Shown here: positions 48,094 to 58,186 of the stretch, piece after piece | How positions within the stretch are numbered: the first letter of the stretch is position 1 | Layout: each line of letters begins with the position of its first letter | NCBI GenBank assembly: GCA_049487715.1 | Contig: CP150582.1 | Span: 372,001-436,000, forward strand | DNA: 64,000 nt | Origin: Pycnococcus provasolii | Taxonomy: Eukaryota; Chlorophyta; Pseudoscourfieldiophyceae; Pseudoscourfieldiales | Reading direction: 5' to 3' | Program-made: the position numbers and the translations under genes | The notes under the pieces: generated by a model | What the model saw: only the letters and a program-made list of their open reading frames with translations | Databases searched by the model: none | Told to the model about the DNA's origin: nothing

Positions 48094-48994
48094 GGCACAA
48101 TCTTTGGAAACAACAAAGTGCAGTGGGCGGAGGGAGTGGTGACAAATCACAAGACGTTTTGAGCTGACGTGACAGGGTGCCCTTTTTCGGAAGGGCAAAC
48201 AAAGGGGTCCCGGGAAAGTGCGTGTGAGGGGGAAAAAGTGCCCACATGGAAATATCTAATTGCAAACTTTGCACTTTTTGCGCAAACCAAAAGGGCTCCC
48301 CCTCCTCCTGTTTCTTTTTGGGGGGAAGGTGGGTCCAGGTGGGCAAAATCCGTGGTCGATTGATTTCACACGACCAAAAACTGCGGGCAACTCCCTGTTG
48401 TGTTTGAAACGGATATTATATTTTTCGCGAGAGTCAGAGCAGAGAAAAGCAACCTGATGATTCGGGATCTTTTGCCAGCGGGTTCCCACTAATTTCGGGA
48501 TTTTTATGCTGGGGGAACGATGTAGTTGGTATGGTGGCGTGCGCCAACTCGATGAATACCCGGTACTGTAAAGTGTAAACTATCCAAAGGAGGAGAAGCT
48601 TCTTTCTGGATAACCTTCGACATAGCAGGGTGGCGGGAAAAGAATAAGAACTACCCTTACAATAAGACATCTGGGCACGGAAACCGCGTCAGTGACGTGT
48701 ATTGGTACCACCTGGAGGGGAGATACCAACACGTAAGGTGCCCTCCCCTCGTCCTCCCCCAAGCCCCCCCCAACCACCTCAAGTGTGCCTGTATTACATA
48801 CGAGACGCACGCACGCGTCCGGGACACGTTGGTAGTCTAGACTAACGTGTGTCCAGACCTGTTGTTCTTCCCGCGCTTCTACATAGAGGTTGGCCATTAT
48901 GTTGACACACAAAGTAGTACTACCCATACACAAATACTTAACATACATAAAGTAAATAAATACTAGGGTAACCTTACATCTATCTATCTATCTT
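48094..48994. other. Intergenic, about 900 bp
   Basis: Minus-strand frames exist here but show no protein-like features. A short TATC repeat (48979-48992) lies beside the MurJ stop codon. Confidence 0.5.
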
Positions 48995-51107
48995 TTACTT
49001 CTCTACAGATTCAAGTTGGTGAATAGCAGCAAGCACGCCACCCTTAAGGCACAGCCCATAAAAGCACGCGCTCGCGCACAGGAAGCTCACAAACGCGCAG
49101 CACAGGTGAACGAACCAGCTCCACAGTGGTCCTGTGGTGGTACTCTCAGAAGACAGAAACAGCGCGGGCAAACCTTGCCCCAGCGTACGTGCCACCACGG
49201 CTGTCACCGCGCCGTACGCAAGAACACGCAAGACGTCGCCAACCAAGCTGCCGTACCGGCACCCACCCACCCTGCGATGAAGGGCAAACAGCAGCCAGAC
49301 GGCACCGCACGCGTTTGCGAGAGCCGTCGCCACGACGAGGCCGCCTGCACCCAAGTTCAGGATGTTCACGCAAGCCCAGTCGAGAACGGCGTTCAACAAC
49401 GCACACGCGAACGCCGCCCGGAAGGGAATGCCACCCTCGCCAAGCGCGTAGAACGCCCTCACGAGAATGTCGCGCCACACGCCCGCCACCGCGCCGGCGG
49501 CGTACCCCGCGACGAGAGGCGCGACGTAAGCCGTCGCCGCGGCGTCGAACGCGCCGCGCTGAAGGACGACGCGCGCGGCGTTCGGTGCGAGTGGGCCAAC
49601 CACGCTCGCGACGAAGCAGGCGGCGACCATGCCCGCGAGCAGAGCGCCGCGCACCGCCGACGCGAACGCCTCGCGGTCGTTCGCCTGCCTCGCGAGCATG
49701 GGCAGCAGAGGCACGAGAAGGGCGCTGGAGAGGATCCCGAGCGGGGCGGAGGAAAGCAGTGCCGCGTACCCAAGGCCTGCGGCAGCGCCAGGTCCGAGCG
49801 AGCTGGCGAAGTACAGGTCAACGACGGCGTTGATCTGCACCGACCCCGTCGCGATCGTCGCGGGAAGGAGGACGCGAACGACGCTCGCGCAACTGCGCAC
49901 GGCGGCTGTCGTCGACGACATCGCGCCGAATACGACTCGGCTCACCTCGCATCGCACCGCCGCGAGTGCAACGCCAAACTGCGGATTCCACACCTCGCCA
50001 AGGCCAAGCTGGGCTGTGCGCGCCGCCTGCGCCAGCACTTGCACGAGGCATCCTGCGGTGGTTCCGATGGCAAGAGCGAGAGCGCCAGCCATGGGTGCAT
50101 TGCCCTGCGTTGGTCCGAGCACGTACGCTGCGACGGCGACGATGATAGCCGCGCTCGACAAGGCGGGACTTGCCGCGGGCAGCCGAAATTCCGCCGTTTG
50201 CCGACAGTGCGCCGAAGCACACGCCGAGAGGGCCGCACAGCAGCACGGTGGGCGACATGACCCTTAGCATCGTGGCACCTGCGGATCGAGCGAGCTGAGC
50301 GTCCGCGGTCGCCGAGGCGGCAAGCCCTGGAGCAAGCGCGTCGAAGATCTGCGGTGCGAATGCAAACGTGAGCACGGCGACGGGTGCGGTGAGAAGCAGG
50401 CTTGCGGCTGACGCGGAAGCGACGACGTCGCTGGCGGGAACTTCTTCTTCTTCTTCTTCTTCTTGATGTTTTTTGGCACGGCTGAGCTGTCCCGCGACGG
50501 CGGAGTGCAGCGGTCCGTTGATTCCACCAAGCACGGCGACGAAGAAGCTTGGCATCATCGACGCATATCCGAACGCGTCTGCGATGGGCCCGACTCCGAA
50601 CGCGAACGCAATTAAAACTTCTCTGAACACGGCAACGAACTTGGCGAGTGCGGCAAACACGGCGACGAGGTACGTGGACTTCGCAAGGGATGATGGGGAT
50701 GGTGGTGACGTTGATGACGACGTGGTTGCGTGTGAAGCGCCTCTGGGACGACGCCGTCGTCCTCTGCCAGCAGAACTATGAGGTATATTTAACCAACGCG
50801 AGCTTGCACCAAGCCTTGAGCCTTGAGACAAGTCTCTTCTTCTCGTGAATATGGAGTCGTGTCTTGGTAAACCCTCCTTGAAGCCGTCGTCATGCGACGA
50901 GCAAGCTGCAAGCTGCTTGCGTGATCGTGATGTTGAGTGGATAGCAGACACCAAATAGAATGAGAATGGTGGTGGTGTACATCGCCTCCTCGATGAATCA
51001 TGCTGAAAATAAGAACGAGAACGAGAATGAGAATGAGAAGTGCGCACGACGACTCCTGATGATGATGACGACAATGACGATGACGGTGGTGGTGTAGTGC
51101 ACGCCAT
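48995..51107 (-). CDS. murJ: MurJ-like lipid II flippase, plastid-type leader, frameshifted
   Basis: From ATG 51107 the frame encodes a long Ser/His/Arg-rich leader (about 150 aa, plastid-type), then MurJ/MviN membrane helices: TYLVAVFAALAKFVAVFREV, FGYASMMPSFFVAVLGGING, VMSPTVLLCGPLGVCFGALS. Near 50193-50199 the frame breaks: the first frame runs into Arg-rich nonsense, and the next frame continues FRLPAASPALSSAAIIVAVA and then carries the remaining helices (FAALGEGGIPFRAAFACALL-type motifs) to 48995. Deleting one G of a GG pair gives ANGEFRLPAASPAL, exactly the family pattern. MurJ flips lipid-linked peptidoglycan precursor. In moss and several algae it belongs to plastid peptidoglycan synthesis. 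The gene is either broken or misassembled by one base. Confidence 0.8.
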
Positions 51108-51114
51108 GCTATAT

Positions 51115-51144
51115 ACGATACGATACGATACGATACGATACGAA
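51115..51144 (+). repeat. Pentanucleotide GATAC microsatellite
   Basis: About six ATACG units in tandem, followed by a short AATA run, directly 5' of the MurJ start codon. Confidence 0.85.
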
Positions 51145-51289
51145 ATAAATAAATAAATACTCCAATACTCAGAGACGACACCTTATGCCTCCAGGATCCT
51201 CCTCCTCCTCGAGAGATTTCTCACTCAGAGACAAAAGCCTCCTCGAGACTGACTGACTACACCTTCTGCCGTAGCTACCTTTAGAGCTC

Positions 51290-51385
51290 ACGAGGCTCAC
51301 TCACTCACGAGGCTCACGAGACTCACTCACGAGGCTCACTCACTCACGAGGCTCACTCACGATGCTCACTCACTCACGAGGCTCA
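51290..51385 (+). repeat. CTCACTCACGAGG tandem block
   Basis: Imperfect units of CACGAGGCTCACTCACT and shorter variants can be read directly. Confidence 0.8.
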
Positions 51386-51483
51386 CGCAAGAAATGAAAA
51401 GTACGTGAAATGGCGTGCGCCTGTACAGCGTCGCATACGCCTAACACAAAAGCAAAAGAAAGGGATTAGGGTATAGATGAAGA

Positions 51484-51503
51484 GGGTTAGGGTTAGGGTT
51501 AGG
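51484..51503 (+). repeat. Interstitial telomere-like tract (GGGTTA)3
   Basis: Three tandem GGGTTA units, then degenerate ACTAGGGTTAAGGG. Confidence 0.85.
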
Positions 51504-51819
51504 ACTAGGGTTAAGGGTTCCCCCTGGGGCCGGGAAGATGAGGATGGCAGATGCCAACTCCACATACTTGATACACACTTCATCTCTCATCAAGGAGTCT
51601 CCTCAGGCAAGATCGTGTGGTGTACATTGTTGGGATCCTTTGTGGCATGGAAGAATACGTCCAGGGTTTTCTTTTGGGATGGTGCCCTTCTCTTTGCCCT
51701 GCCCCCCCCCCCCTGCCCTTAGTCTATGCTGTGCCCCCCCCTCCCGGGACCCTGGCGTATCTCTCTCTCTGAGCCTCCATATCATCCTAGCTTCACAAAC
51801 CACACCACCGCTTGGAATA

Positions 51820-52371
51820 ATGTCGGCACAGCTCACAGCCCGTCATTCAGCTCAGTCTCGTCTTATTAGTAGCCGTCCTCGTGTTCGTGTCTTGGCTTCA
51901 TCTCCGTCTCGGCTTCATCCCTTGAGACCTTGCTCTTCATCATCATTGGGAGTGTCCAGGAGATCACAATCCTCAGTGTATTTAAGAAGTACTTCACCTC
52001 CTACAAGGGTGCTTGCCGCCGCCTCCTCCAGTGCGTCGGGATCGGTAGTCACCCAAGTGGACGAACCTACGTGGTCCGCGGAGATCGACGCACACGACGG
52101 ACCCGTGCTCGTGTACTTCTGGGCGACGTGGTGTGGACCGTGCCGTCTCATGGCGAAAATTGCAGAGTGGGCAGCAGGGGAGTTCCCATCCTTGAAGGTG
52201 GTCAAGGTGGAAACGGACCCGAACCCAACGCTTACCGAAAAGTACGACGTGTACGGACTGCCCACGCTCTACGTCTTCGACAAGGGCGAACCCGTGAAGG
52301 AAAAGTGGGAGGGCATCATCACCAAAGACAAACTCACAGAATGGCTCAAGGAACGGGACGCGCTCCCGTAG
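51820..52371 (+). CDS. Plastid thioredoxin, x-type
   Basis: The product is 183 aa from ATG 51820 (MSAQLTARHSAQSRLISSRP), with an Arg/Ser-rich transit peptide to about residue 70. The thioredoxin domain has the active site WATWCGPCRLM (Cys105 and Cys108), the cis-Pro motif VYGLPTLYVF, and a C-terminal GIITKDKLTEWLKE helix. The EWAAGEFPSLKVVKVETDPN block and the GxITKxKLxEWL end resemble plant thioredoxin x more than m, f or y types. Thioredoxin x donates electrons mainly to 2-Cys peroxiredoxins in the chloroplast. Length and motifs are complete. Single exon. Confidence 0.85.
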   Translation: MSAQLTARHSAQSRLISSRPRVRVLASSPSRLHPLRPCSSSSLGVSRRSQSSVYLRSTSPPTRVLAAASSSASGSVVTQVDEPTWSAEIDAHDGPVLVYFWATWCGPCRLMAKIAEWAAGEFPSLKVVKVETDPNPTLTEKYDVYGLPTLYVFDKGEPVKEKWEGIITKDKLTEWLKERDALP

Positions 52372-52561
52372 AGAGACAGCACCAAAAAACAAAAAAAACA
52401 AAAACACAGTACCAACAAAAAACGTGGGTGGATCCTGAAACCGTCTCGCGTTGCATAAATAGTTAGAGAAAACCAGTTGAGTTTTGCTTTGTGGCATGTT
52501 TTTTTTTCGATAAAAAAATATAGAGAGAAAAAATTTCAGTAACAACAATTGACAATTTTTA

Positions 52562-55398
52562 TCACATAACGCCATGAAGCGCCAGACGCAACGACGAACT
52601 TTGCTCGTCGCCCTTAGCCAGCAACTCATGCACGGCATGTTCCAGCGCCTTGAGTCGAGCATACGACGTCGCGGGAACGGCTATGTGAGGCGTATTCTCC
52701 TTCGCCTTCTCCATATCCTCCTCCTCCATCATCATGTTCTCCTTCTGCTCCTTTTGCTCCTCCTCCTCCTCCTCCGCAACACCCACTATTCGAACGTGCC
52801 TCTTCTGCCGACGGCGTTCTTCGGCATCCATCACCCTCCGCGCTCGTGCGGAAGTGGGCATAGAACGCAGCGCGCTCTCGACATGCACCATACCGACGCG
52901 CACCTCCGTATCATCCTCCGCCATCTCCGCAGCAAGCTCTGCACGCAGCGCGCACATGCTGCACCTCCGAGCAAATTCTGCCACCTCCGCTCCGGAGAAT
53001 CCTCGTGTCCAGGTGTCAAGTGAGCGAGCCGTCAGAGAGCCACCATCGACGTCGTCGTGCATTTCCACCTCCATCTCGCGATCCACGTCGTCTGACACGT
53101 CGCCCTCGCTCTCCAGCGCCGTCTTCTCCGTGGACATGCTCTTCACCAGAGACAGCACGTCGTCGTCGAGAGGTGCCTTGCGAAGGGCATTTGTCAAGAT
53201 AGTGCGCCTGGCACGCGCACCAGGCTCGCCCACGTACAGAAGGCGACTTCCCAGTCGGCCAGGACGAAGCAGTGCACTATCCACGGCGTCCATGCGATTC
53301 GTCGCACCCAAAACGAACACCTTCCCTCGACATTCCGCCGAAACGCCGTCCATTTCGGTCAGCAAAGTCGCCAGCAGGCGGCTCTCGGCACCCGCGCCGC
53401 CGCCACCTCCTCCTCCCGTCGCAACGTTGCGACTGTCCGGCCCTCCTCCCTCGGAGCCGCCGCCGCCGTCACCACGGCTTCGTCCGAGTGCATCAATCTC
53501 GTCCAGGAAGAGCACGCAGGGTGCCGCCGCCGCCGCTGTGCGAAATGCATCGCGAATAGCCTTCTCGCTCTCGCCGAGATACCGGCTGAGCAGGTCAGCG
53601 CCGGTGAGAGCGACGAAGTTCACGCCGCACTCGTCGGCGACTGCGCGCGCGATCATCGTCTTCCCACACCCGGGTGGGCCGTGCAGCAGTGCACCTCCCT
53701 CCGCACGCATGCCGTAGCGATCCGTCAGGTGGTGGTGCGTCAGCCCGAGGCGTATGCCCTCGAACAGCGAGCGCTGCACGTCCGCGAGCCCACCGACGAG
53801 CGCGCCACTCAGCGGGTCGCGAGCACCCTCCTCGTCGAACGTGCGCAGCAGCACGGCGCTGCTTTCGTTGTCTCGACTGCCATTGCCGACGAGCTGCGCG
53901 CCTGGGGCACCGCGCAGAACGCCAGGCGCCGTGCGATGCGAGAGAGCGTTTTCGAAGTGGCGTGGCGCGAGCGTGATCGACTCCGCAATCTCCGCATCAA
54001 TTTCGTCGTCGTCGACGTCGACGTCCTCGGTCGCCTCGCGCACGCACGCGAGCGCGGCATCCGCGCACACGAGCGCCAGGTCGGCGCTCGAGCACCCTCG
54101 CGTGCGCGCGGCAATCTCCTCGAGCTCGTCTTGCGAGGGCGCGCCCGGTGCACTGTCGAGCAGGTGCACGAGTGCCCTCGTTCGGCTCTCGGCATCCGGC
54201 AGAGCGCCGGGGAAGCCTATCGTTGCGTGCACGAGTCCCGCGCACCGTCGCAGAGGTTCGGGTAGGCTGTCGACGCCACCCTCGGATGTGAGAACGACGA
54301 ACATGCGCGACGACGCCGTCGTTGCATTTCCGTCGGGTTTCGTGAGTGGCTCGATGAGATGTCCTGCGGCATCGATGCGCTGACGATCCGTCTTGCTGAG
54401 TGCCGACCCTCCATTCGGCGTGTGGAAGGGTGGCAGTCGCATGCGTAGCTTTTCCAGCAGACCTCGCAGATGGTTCGCGAGAGACGTCGTGAGCGCGTCG
54501 ACGTCGCGAAGCACTAAAATCGCCGGCCTTCCTCCCGATGGGTTGGCTTCCGTGCACGGCGCCGTGCTTTTGTGGTAGGCATTCATGAAGAGCGACGTAA
54601 GCTTTCCGTTGTCCGCCGCCGCTGACGACCCGCCGTCTCCAGAGTGCACGAGTTCCGCCGCACGTGCAATCTCCGTCTGCAGCTGCATCGCCTCGGCGGC
54701 GGCCACCACCGTGGACGTTTTCCCCGAGCCCGTGGGCCCGTGCAGGAGTGCGCACACGGGTGCATGCAGGCGTGCTCCCAGCACGCTCTTTAGAGATCGA
54801 GGGTGCAGTAACGTCAGTTCGAGCGTAGCTGCGAGCGAGGATGCTTGCGTTTCGTGTCCTGGTGCTAGCTCGCACGTTTTTTCGATGAGGTGCGATCTTT
54901 TCTGTAGTCTTCTTTTGTTTTGCTGCTGCTGTTGTTCTTGTTGTTGTTGTTGTTGTTGCTCCTGTGGTGTTGGTGCTGGCGTTGTTGGTGCTGCGTTCAT
55001 CGGTGTGGTATCCGCGAGACCGCCTGCACCCCACCGTCTTCTCATGATATTTTTTGCTTGCGTTTGCATGGAAGCGTCGTGCGCGCACTGCTGCGCGTAT
55101 TGCATTTGCTGCGCGTCGGTGACAAGTGCAGGTTTGCGCCTCCACGACCAATCGTCCTTGTTGAATTTCCACTGCGAGTTTGCCGATCGCATCGACCCTG
55201 CCAACACCACTCCGTCGTCGCAGCGCCTTCCCATGGGAACTTTGCGGTCACTGAATCTCGAGTGCGTGGCTGCCCCTCCCGTTTTCGTCATGGCGAGCAT
55301 GCGCGCTTCAATTTCCTCCAGTGACGATGGTGCGTTAGACGGAGAAGACGTTAGACCACCACCACCACCACCACCACTTAAGATGGCAGAAGAAGAAG

Positions 55399-55429
<31 letters not shown>

Positions 55430-55672
55430 TTGGGGTGGTGTGGACGGTGGATCAGCCTTTTTCAGATCAAGGTCGTTGGGCTGCGTCTGCGACTGCTGAG
55501 TGGGAGTGAACACACCTGCCTGGATCCCACGACTGGAAGCAGCCGAAGGTGGTGCGTCAAACCACGAGCACGACGCCCACACGCCGTGCTTTACCGCCCC
55601 TAACCCAGGAGGGGGAGGAGGAGGAGGAGGTGCGTCCACGGACATCGGCGCAGACGCTGCAGCTGCGGGCAT
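52562..55672 (-). CDS. Double AAA ATPase (CDC48/AFG2 family-like) with degenerate D1
   Basis: The product is 1036 aa from ATG 55672; the frame is open three codons further from a GTG. The N-terminal 250 residues are Pro/Gln-rich with QWKFNKDDWSWRRKPALVTD. D1 has Walker A GPTGSGKT (about 312) but a degenerate Walker B (ILVLRDVDAL, about 386), lacking the catalytic Asp-Glu pair. D2 is intact: GPPGCGKT (about 665), LFLDEIDALGRSRG (about 720), GATNRMDAVDSALLRPGRL (sensor and Arg finger). A poly-Glu/Gln tail region follows. An inactive D1 with an active D2 is known in several type II AAA unfoldases (PEX1/PEX6, some CDC48 relatives). The exact identity (AFG2/SPATA5, NVL or PEX-type) is not settled by what I can see. 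Confidence 0.72.
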
Positions 55673-56713
55673 GGTTCCCACGTTTGTTTGGAGAGTGAAC
55701 TTCGGCCACGAATGATAATATCCCGCGGGGGCAAAGCAGCAGAGCCACAGAAACGGGTCCCGAAAAGAACTCCGGAGGATTGATTTCGGGGTTTGTTTCT
55801 TGGGGAATAGTTTGGGGTCTGCTTTTAGGGGTTAAGTTACCTCCCCTTGGTTCTCCTTGTTTTGGAAATCTCATGGGGTTGGTTTGTGCCTTTGTGGTGG
55901 TTGGGTGGGCAAGTGGTGGTTGGGTGGGCAAGTGGTATCGTAGTAGTTTATGACGTCACGTCTTTTCCTTGTTTCTGCCCTCGTGGGGGGATCCAGTCGT
56001 CAGGACTCGTCGTTTCTTCGTGGTTGTTATTAGGTACGTAAACTTAGGTTTGGCGTCGTGACCCAAACGTCAACCTAGGTGGAGGAACCTGGAGCCGCAC
56101 GGCCGCAGCAGGATGCACGCTGCAGAACTACGGTACAATGCCGACGAAAAAAGGCCGTCGGCCGTCTGCGTTTGCTGTGCACCCTACAATCGGATTCCAC
56201 AAGACAAACAAGACGAGAGAATATCTCATCCACCCCTCCTTGTGTGCGAAAGAGAGAAGAAGAAGAAGAAGTTGAGCCTCCCTCCCTCCCTCCTGTTGTG
56301 CTTGCCCAAGAAGCCGAAGAAGAAGAAGAAGTCAAGAAGAAGAAGGTTGTGTGTGTGTGAGGGAGGGAGGGCCGCCTGCCGAGTGCCTCTCCGAGCCGTG
56401 TGTCAAGGCTCGCCTTGACGTACACAGGAAGAGTGAAAATCGTGGAAGAGGGAAATCGTGGAAACCCGATTGGACTCCCAAAGGGGCGCGGCGAAAAGGC
56501 CGAGCCAAGAGGCTCATCAGAAAAAGATCCTGGGGGGGGGGGGGGCACGGGACCCGGCTTTTGGCCGGCGGCGACTCAACGTGTGTGTGTGCCCTAATAA
56601 ATAAATAAACAACTCCGGTGTGTGTGCGAACAGAACATCCGCCATCCTCCCTTGTTAACAGCTTTCGTTGCTCTTCATCCTCCTTCTTCTTCTTTTTAGT
56701 TTAGTGAAAGAAT
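55673..56713. other. Divergent intergenic region, about 1 kb
   Basis: Between AAA ATPase and carrier starts. It contains a tandem duplication of GGTTGGGTGGGCAAGTGGT near 55899-55935, GAAGAA runs at 56255-56345 and a G run at about 56530. No gene is supported. Confidence 0.5.
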
Positions 56714-57095
56714 ATGACTGACTTCTTAAAGGCGGCGAAGCCGTACGTGATCGGCGGTGCAAGTGGCATGGCGGCGACTTGCGTGATCCAGCCTATCGAC
56801 ATCGTGAAAGTGCGACTTCAGCTTGGGGCAACAGGTGGTCCGTTTGGTGTCGCCGCCTCCATCATCAAAAACGAAGGGTTCGGGACTTTGTACACGGGAC
56901 TCTCCGCGGGCTTGCTCCGACAGGCGACGTACGTTCGTGACTTCTCTGTGTTTCTGTCTTCTCTGCAGTAGTTCTGCATGCTTTATCTGTCTGTATGGGG
57001 TGGGTGTGTCTGGTGGTGGTGGTTTGCTCAGCATGGGTGGTTCTATAGATGATTAATGGGCTAGGGAAACTCACTGATGCACACACACACACACA

Positions 57096-57130
<35 letters not shown>

Positions 57131-57962
57131 TTTTGGATGTGTGATCTTTTCGGACGGACAAGTTGTCGGTGTCTCGACAAGTTCGCGTTTGGCGGCGACG
57201 AGCGGCGTCATGGTTGGTGGTGGTAGTGCCTTACTTGTGTTCACGTCACGCTCACATCTCCCTCCCTTCCCTTCCCTTCCCTTCCCACCGCTCCGCAGGT
57301 ACACGACCGCACGCCTGGGTCTGTTCAAAAATATCTCCGAGGAGCTGCAGAACCGCAACGGCAAGGGCAAGCCTCTGCCGCTTCACCTCAAGGCGCTCGC
57401 CGGTCTCTCCGCAGGTGGTCTCGCGGCGATGGTGGGCTCGCCCGCCGACCTGTCTCTCATTCGCATGCAGGCGGACGGAACGCTGCCCGTCGCCGAGCGA
57501 CGCAACTACAAGGGCGTCATGGACGCCATGGGTGCCATCGTGAAGGAGGACGGCATCGGGGGACTGTTCCGCGGCGCGGGACCGACAATCGTGCGCGCCA
57601 TGGCGCTGAACATGGGCATGCTCGCGTCCAACGAGCAGGCAAAGGAGATTCTCGTCGCAAACGGAGTTACGGGCATGAACGCGACGCTCGGCGCGTCCGC
57701 CCTCGCGGGATTCGTCGCCTCCGCATTCTCGCTGCCATTCGACTACGTGAAGACGCAGCTGCAGAAGCAGAAGCCCGACGCGAACGGAAAGTTGCCCTAC
57801 GCTGGAACCTTGGACTGCGCAATGAAGACGCTCGCCGAGGGTGGTCCGCTCAAGTTCTACACGGGATTCCCGACGTACTACGTGCGCATTGCGCCCCACG
57901 CCATGTTCACGCTCATCTTCCAAGATGCCCTGACAAAGTTCGTCAAGAAGCAAGGCATCTAA
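56714..57962 (+). CDS. Mitochondrial 2-oxoglutarate/malate-type carrier (2 exons)
   Basis: Exon 1 is 56714-56928 and exon 2 is 57299-57962; spliced length is 879 nt (292 aa). Three mitochondrial-carrier repeats carry QPIDIVKVRLQ, SPADLSLIRMQADG and LPFDYVKTQLQ. The second, with RMQADG, is characteristic of oxoglutarate and dicarboxylate carriers (SLC25A11, plant DTC). Other features: GGASGMAATCVIQP, YKGVMDAMGAIVKEDGIGGL and GFPTYYVRIAPHAMFTLIF. The intron has GTACGT...CTCCGCAG borders and splices within a Thr codon. The protein exchanges dicarboxylates across the inner mitochondrial membrane. The intron contains a long AC/GT palindrome. Confidence 0.9.
56929..57298 (+). other. GT-AG intron of the carrier gene
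   Basis: This intron is 370 nt, donor GCGAC|GTACGT, acceptor CCGCAG|GTACAC, with a CCCTTCCCTTCCC pyrimidine tract before the acceptor. It is much longer than the 80-155 nt introns elsewhere in the window. Confidence 0.88.
57081..57128. repeat. (AC)9(GT)15 palindromic dinucleotide repeat
   Basis: Eighteen bases of AC followed directly by thirty of GT give a loopless inverted repeat with 18-bp perfect arms inside the carrier intron. Confidence 0.9.
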
Positions 57963-58186
57963 GCATCTAAGCGATTCGATAGACTATCATCGGCGTATTC
58001 TTTTTAACTAGCGCCTGTAGAAGGGGGTGGTGGGCGGTGCGTGAGGACTCGTGAGGACGTGCTGGCGGGTGGTGAGGGAGACAGACAAAGGGAGAAATGG
58101 TAAGTACCGGTGTGTAATCATCATCATCAACAACATTCTTCTTTCTTCTAATGATGAAAAAGAAATCTCACGCAACAGCAACAACA

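Larger units (their letters stand above)
51108..51819. other. Divergent intergenic region rich in short repeats
   Basis: It lies between the MurJ and thioredoxin starts. It holds a GATAC run (51115-51144), a CTCACTCACGAGG-type tandem block (about 51290-51385) and TTAGGG-like repeats (51484-51503). Plus-strand frames before ATG 51820 are not convincing coding. Confidence 0.6.

Noticed and set aside
57099-57298. Upstream extension of the carrier second exon through the GT repeat
   Set aside because: The frame is open, but the joined two-exon model restores the first carrier repeat and a normal 292-aa protein.
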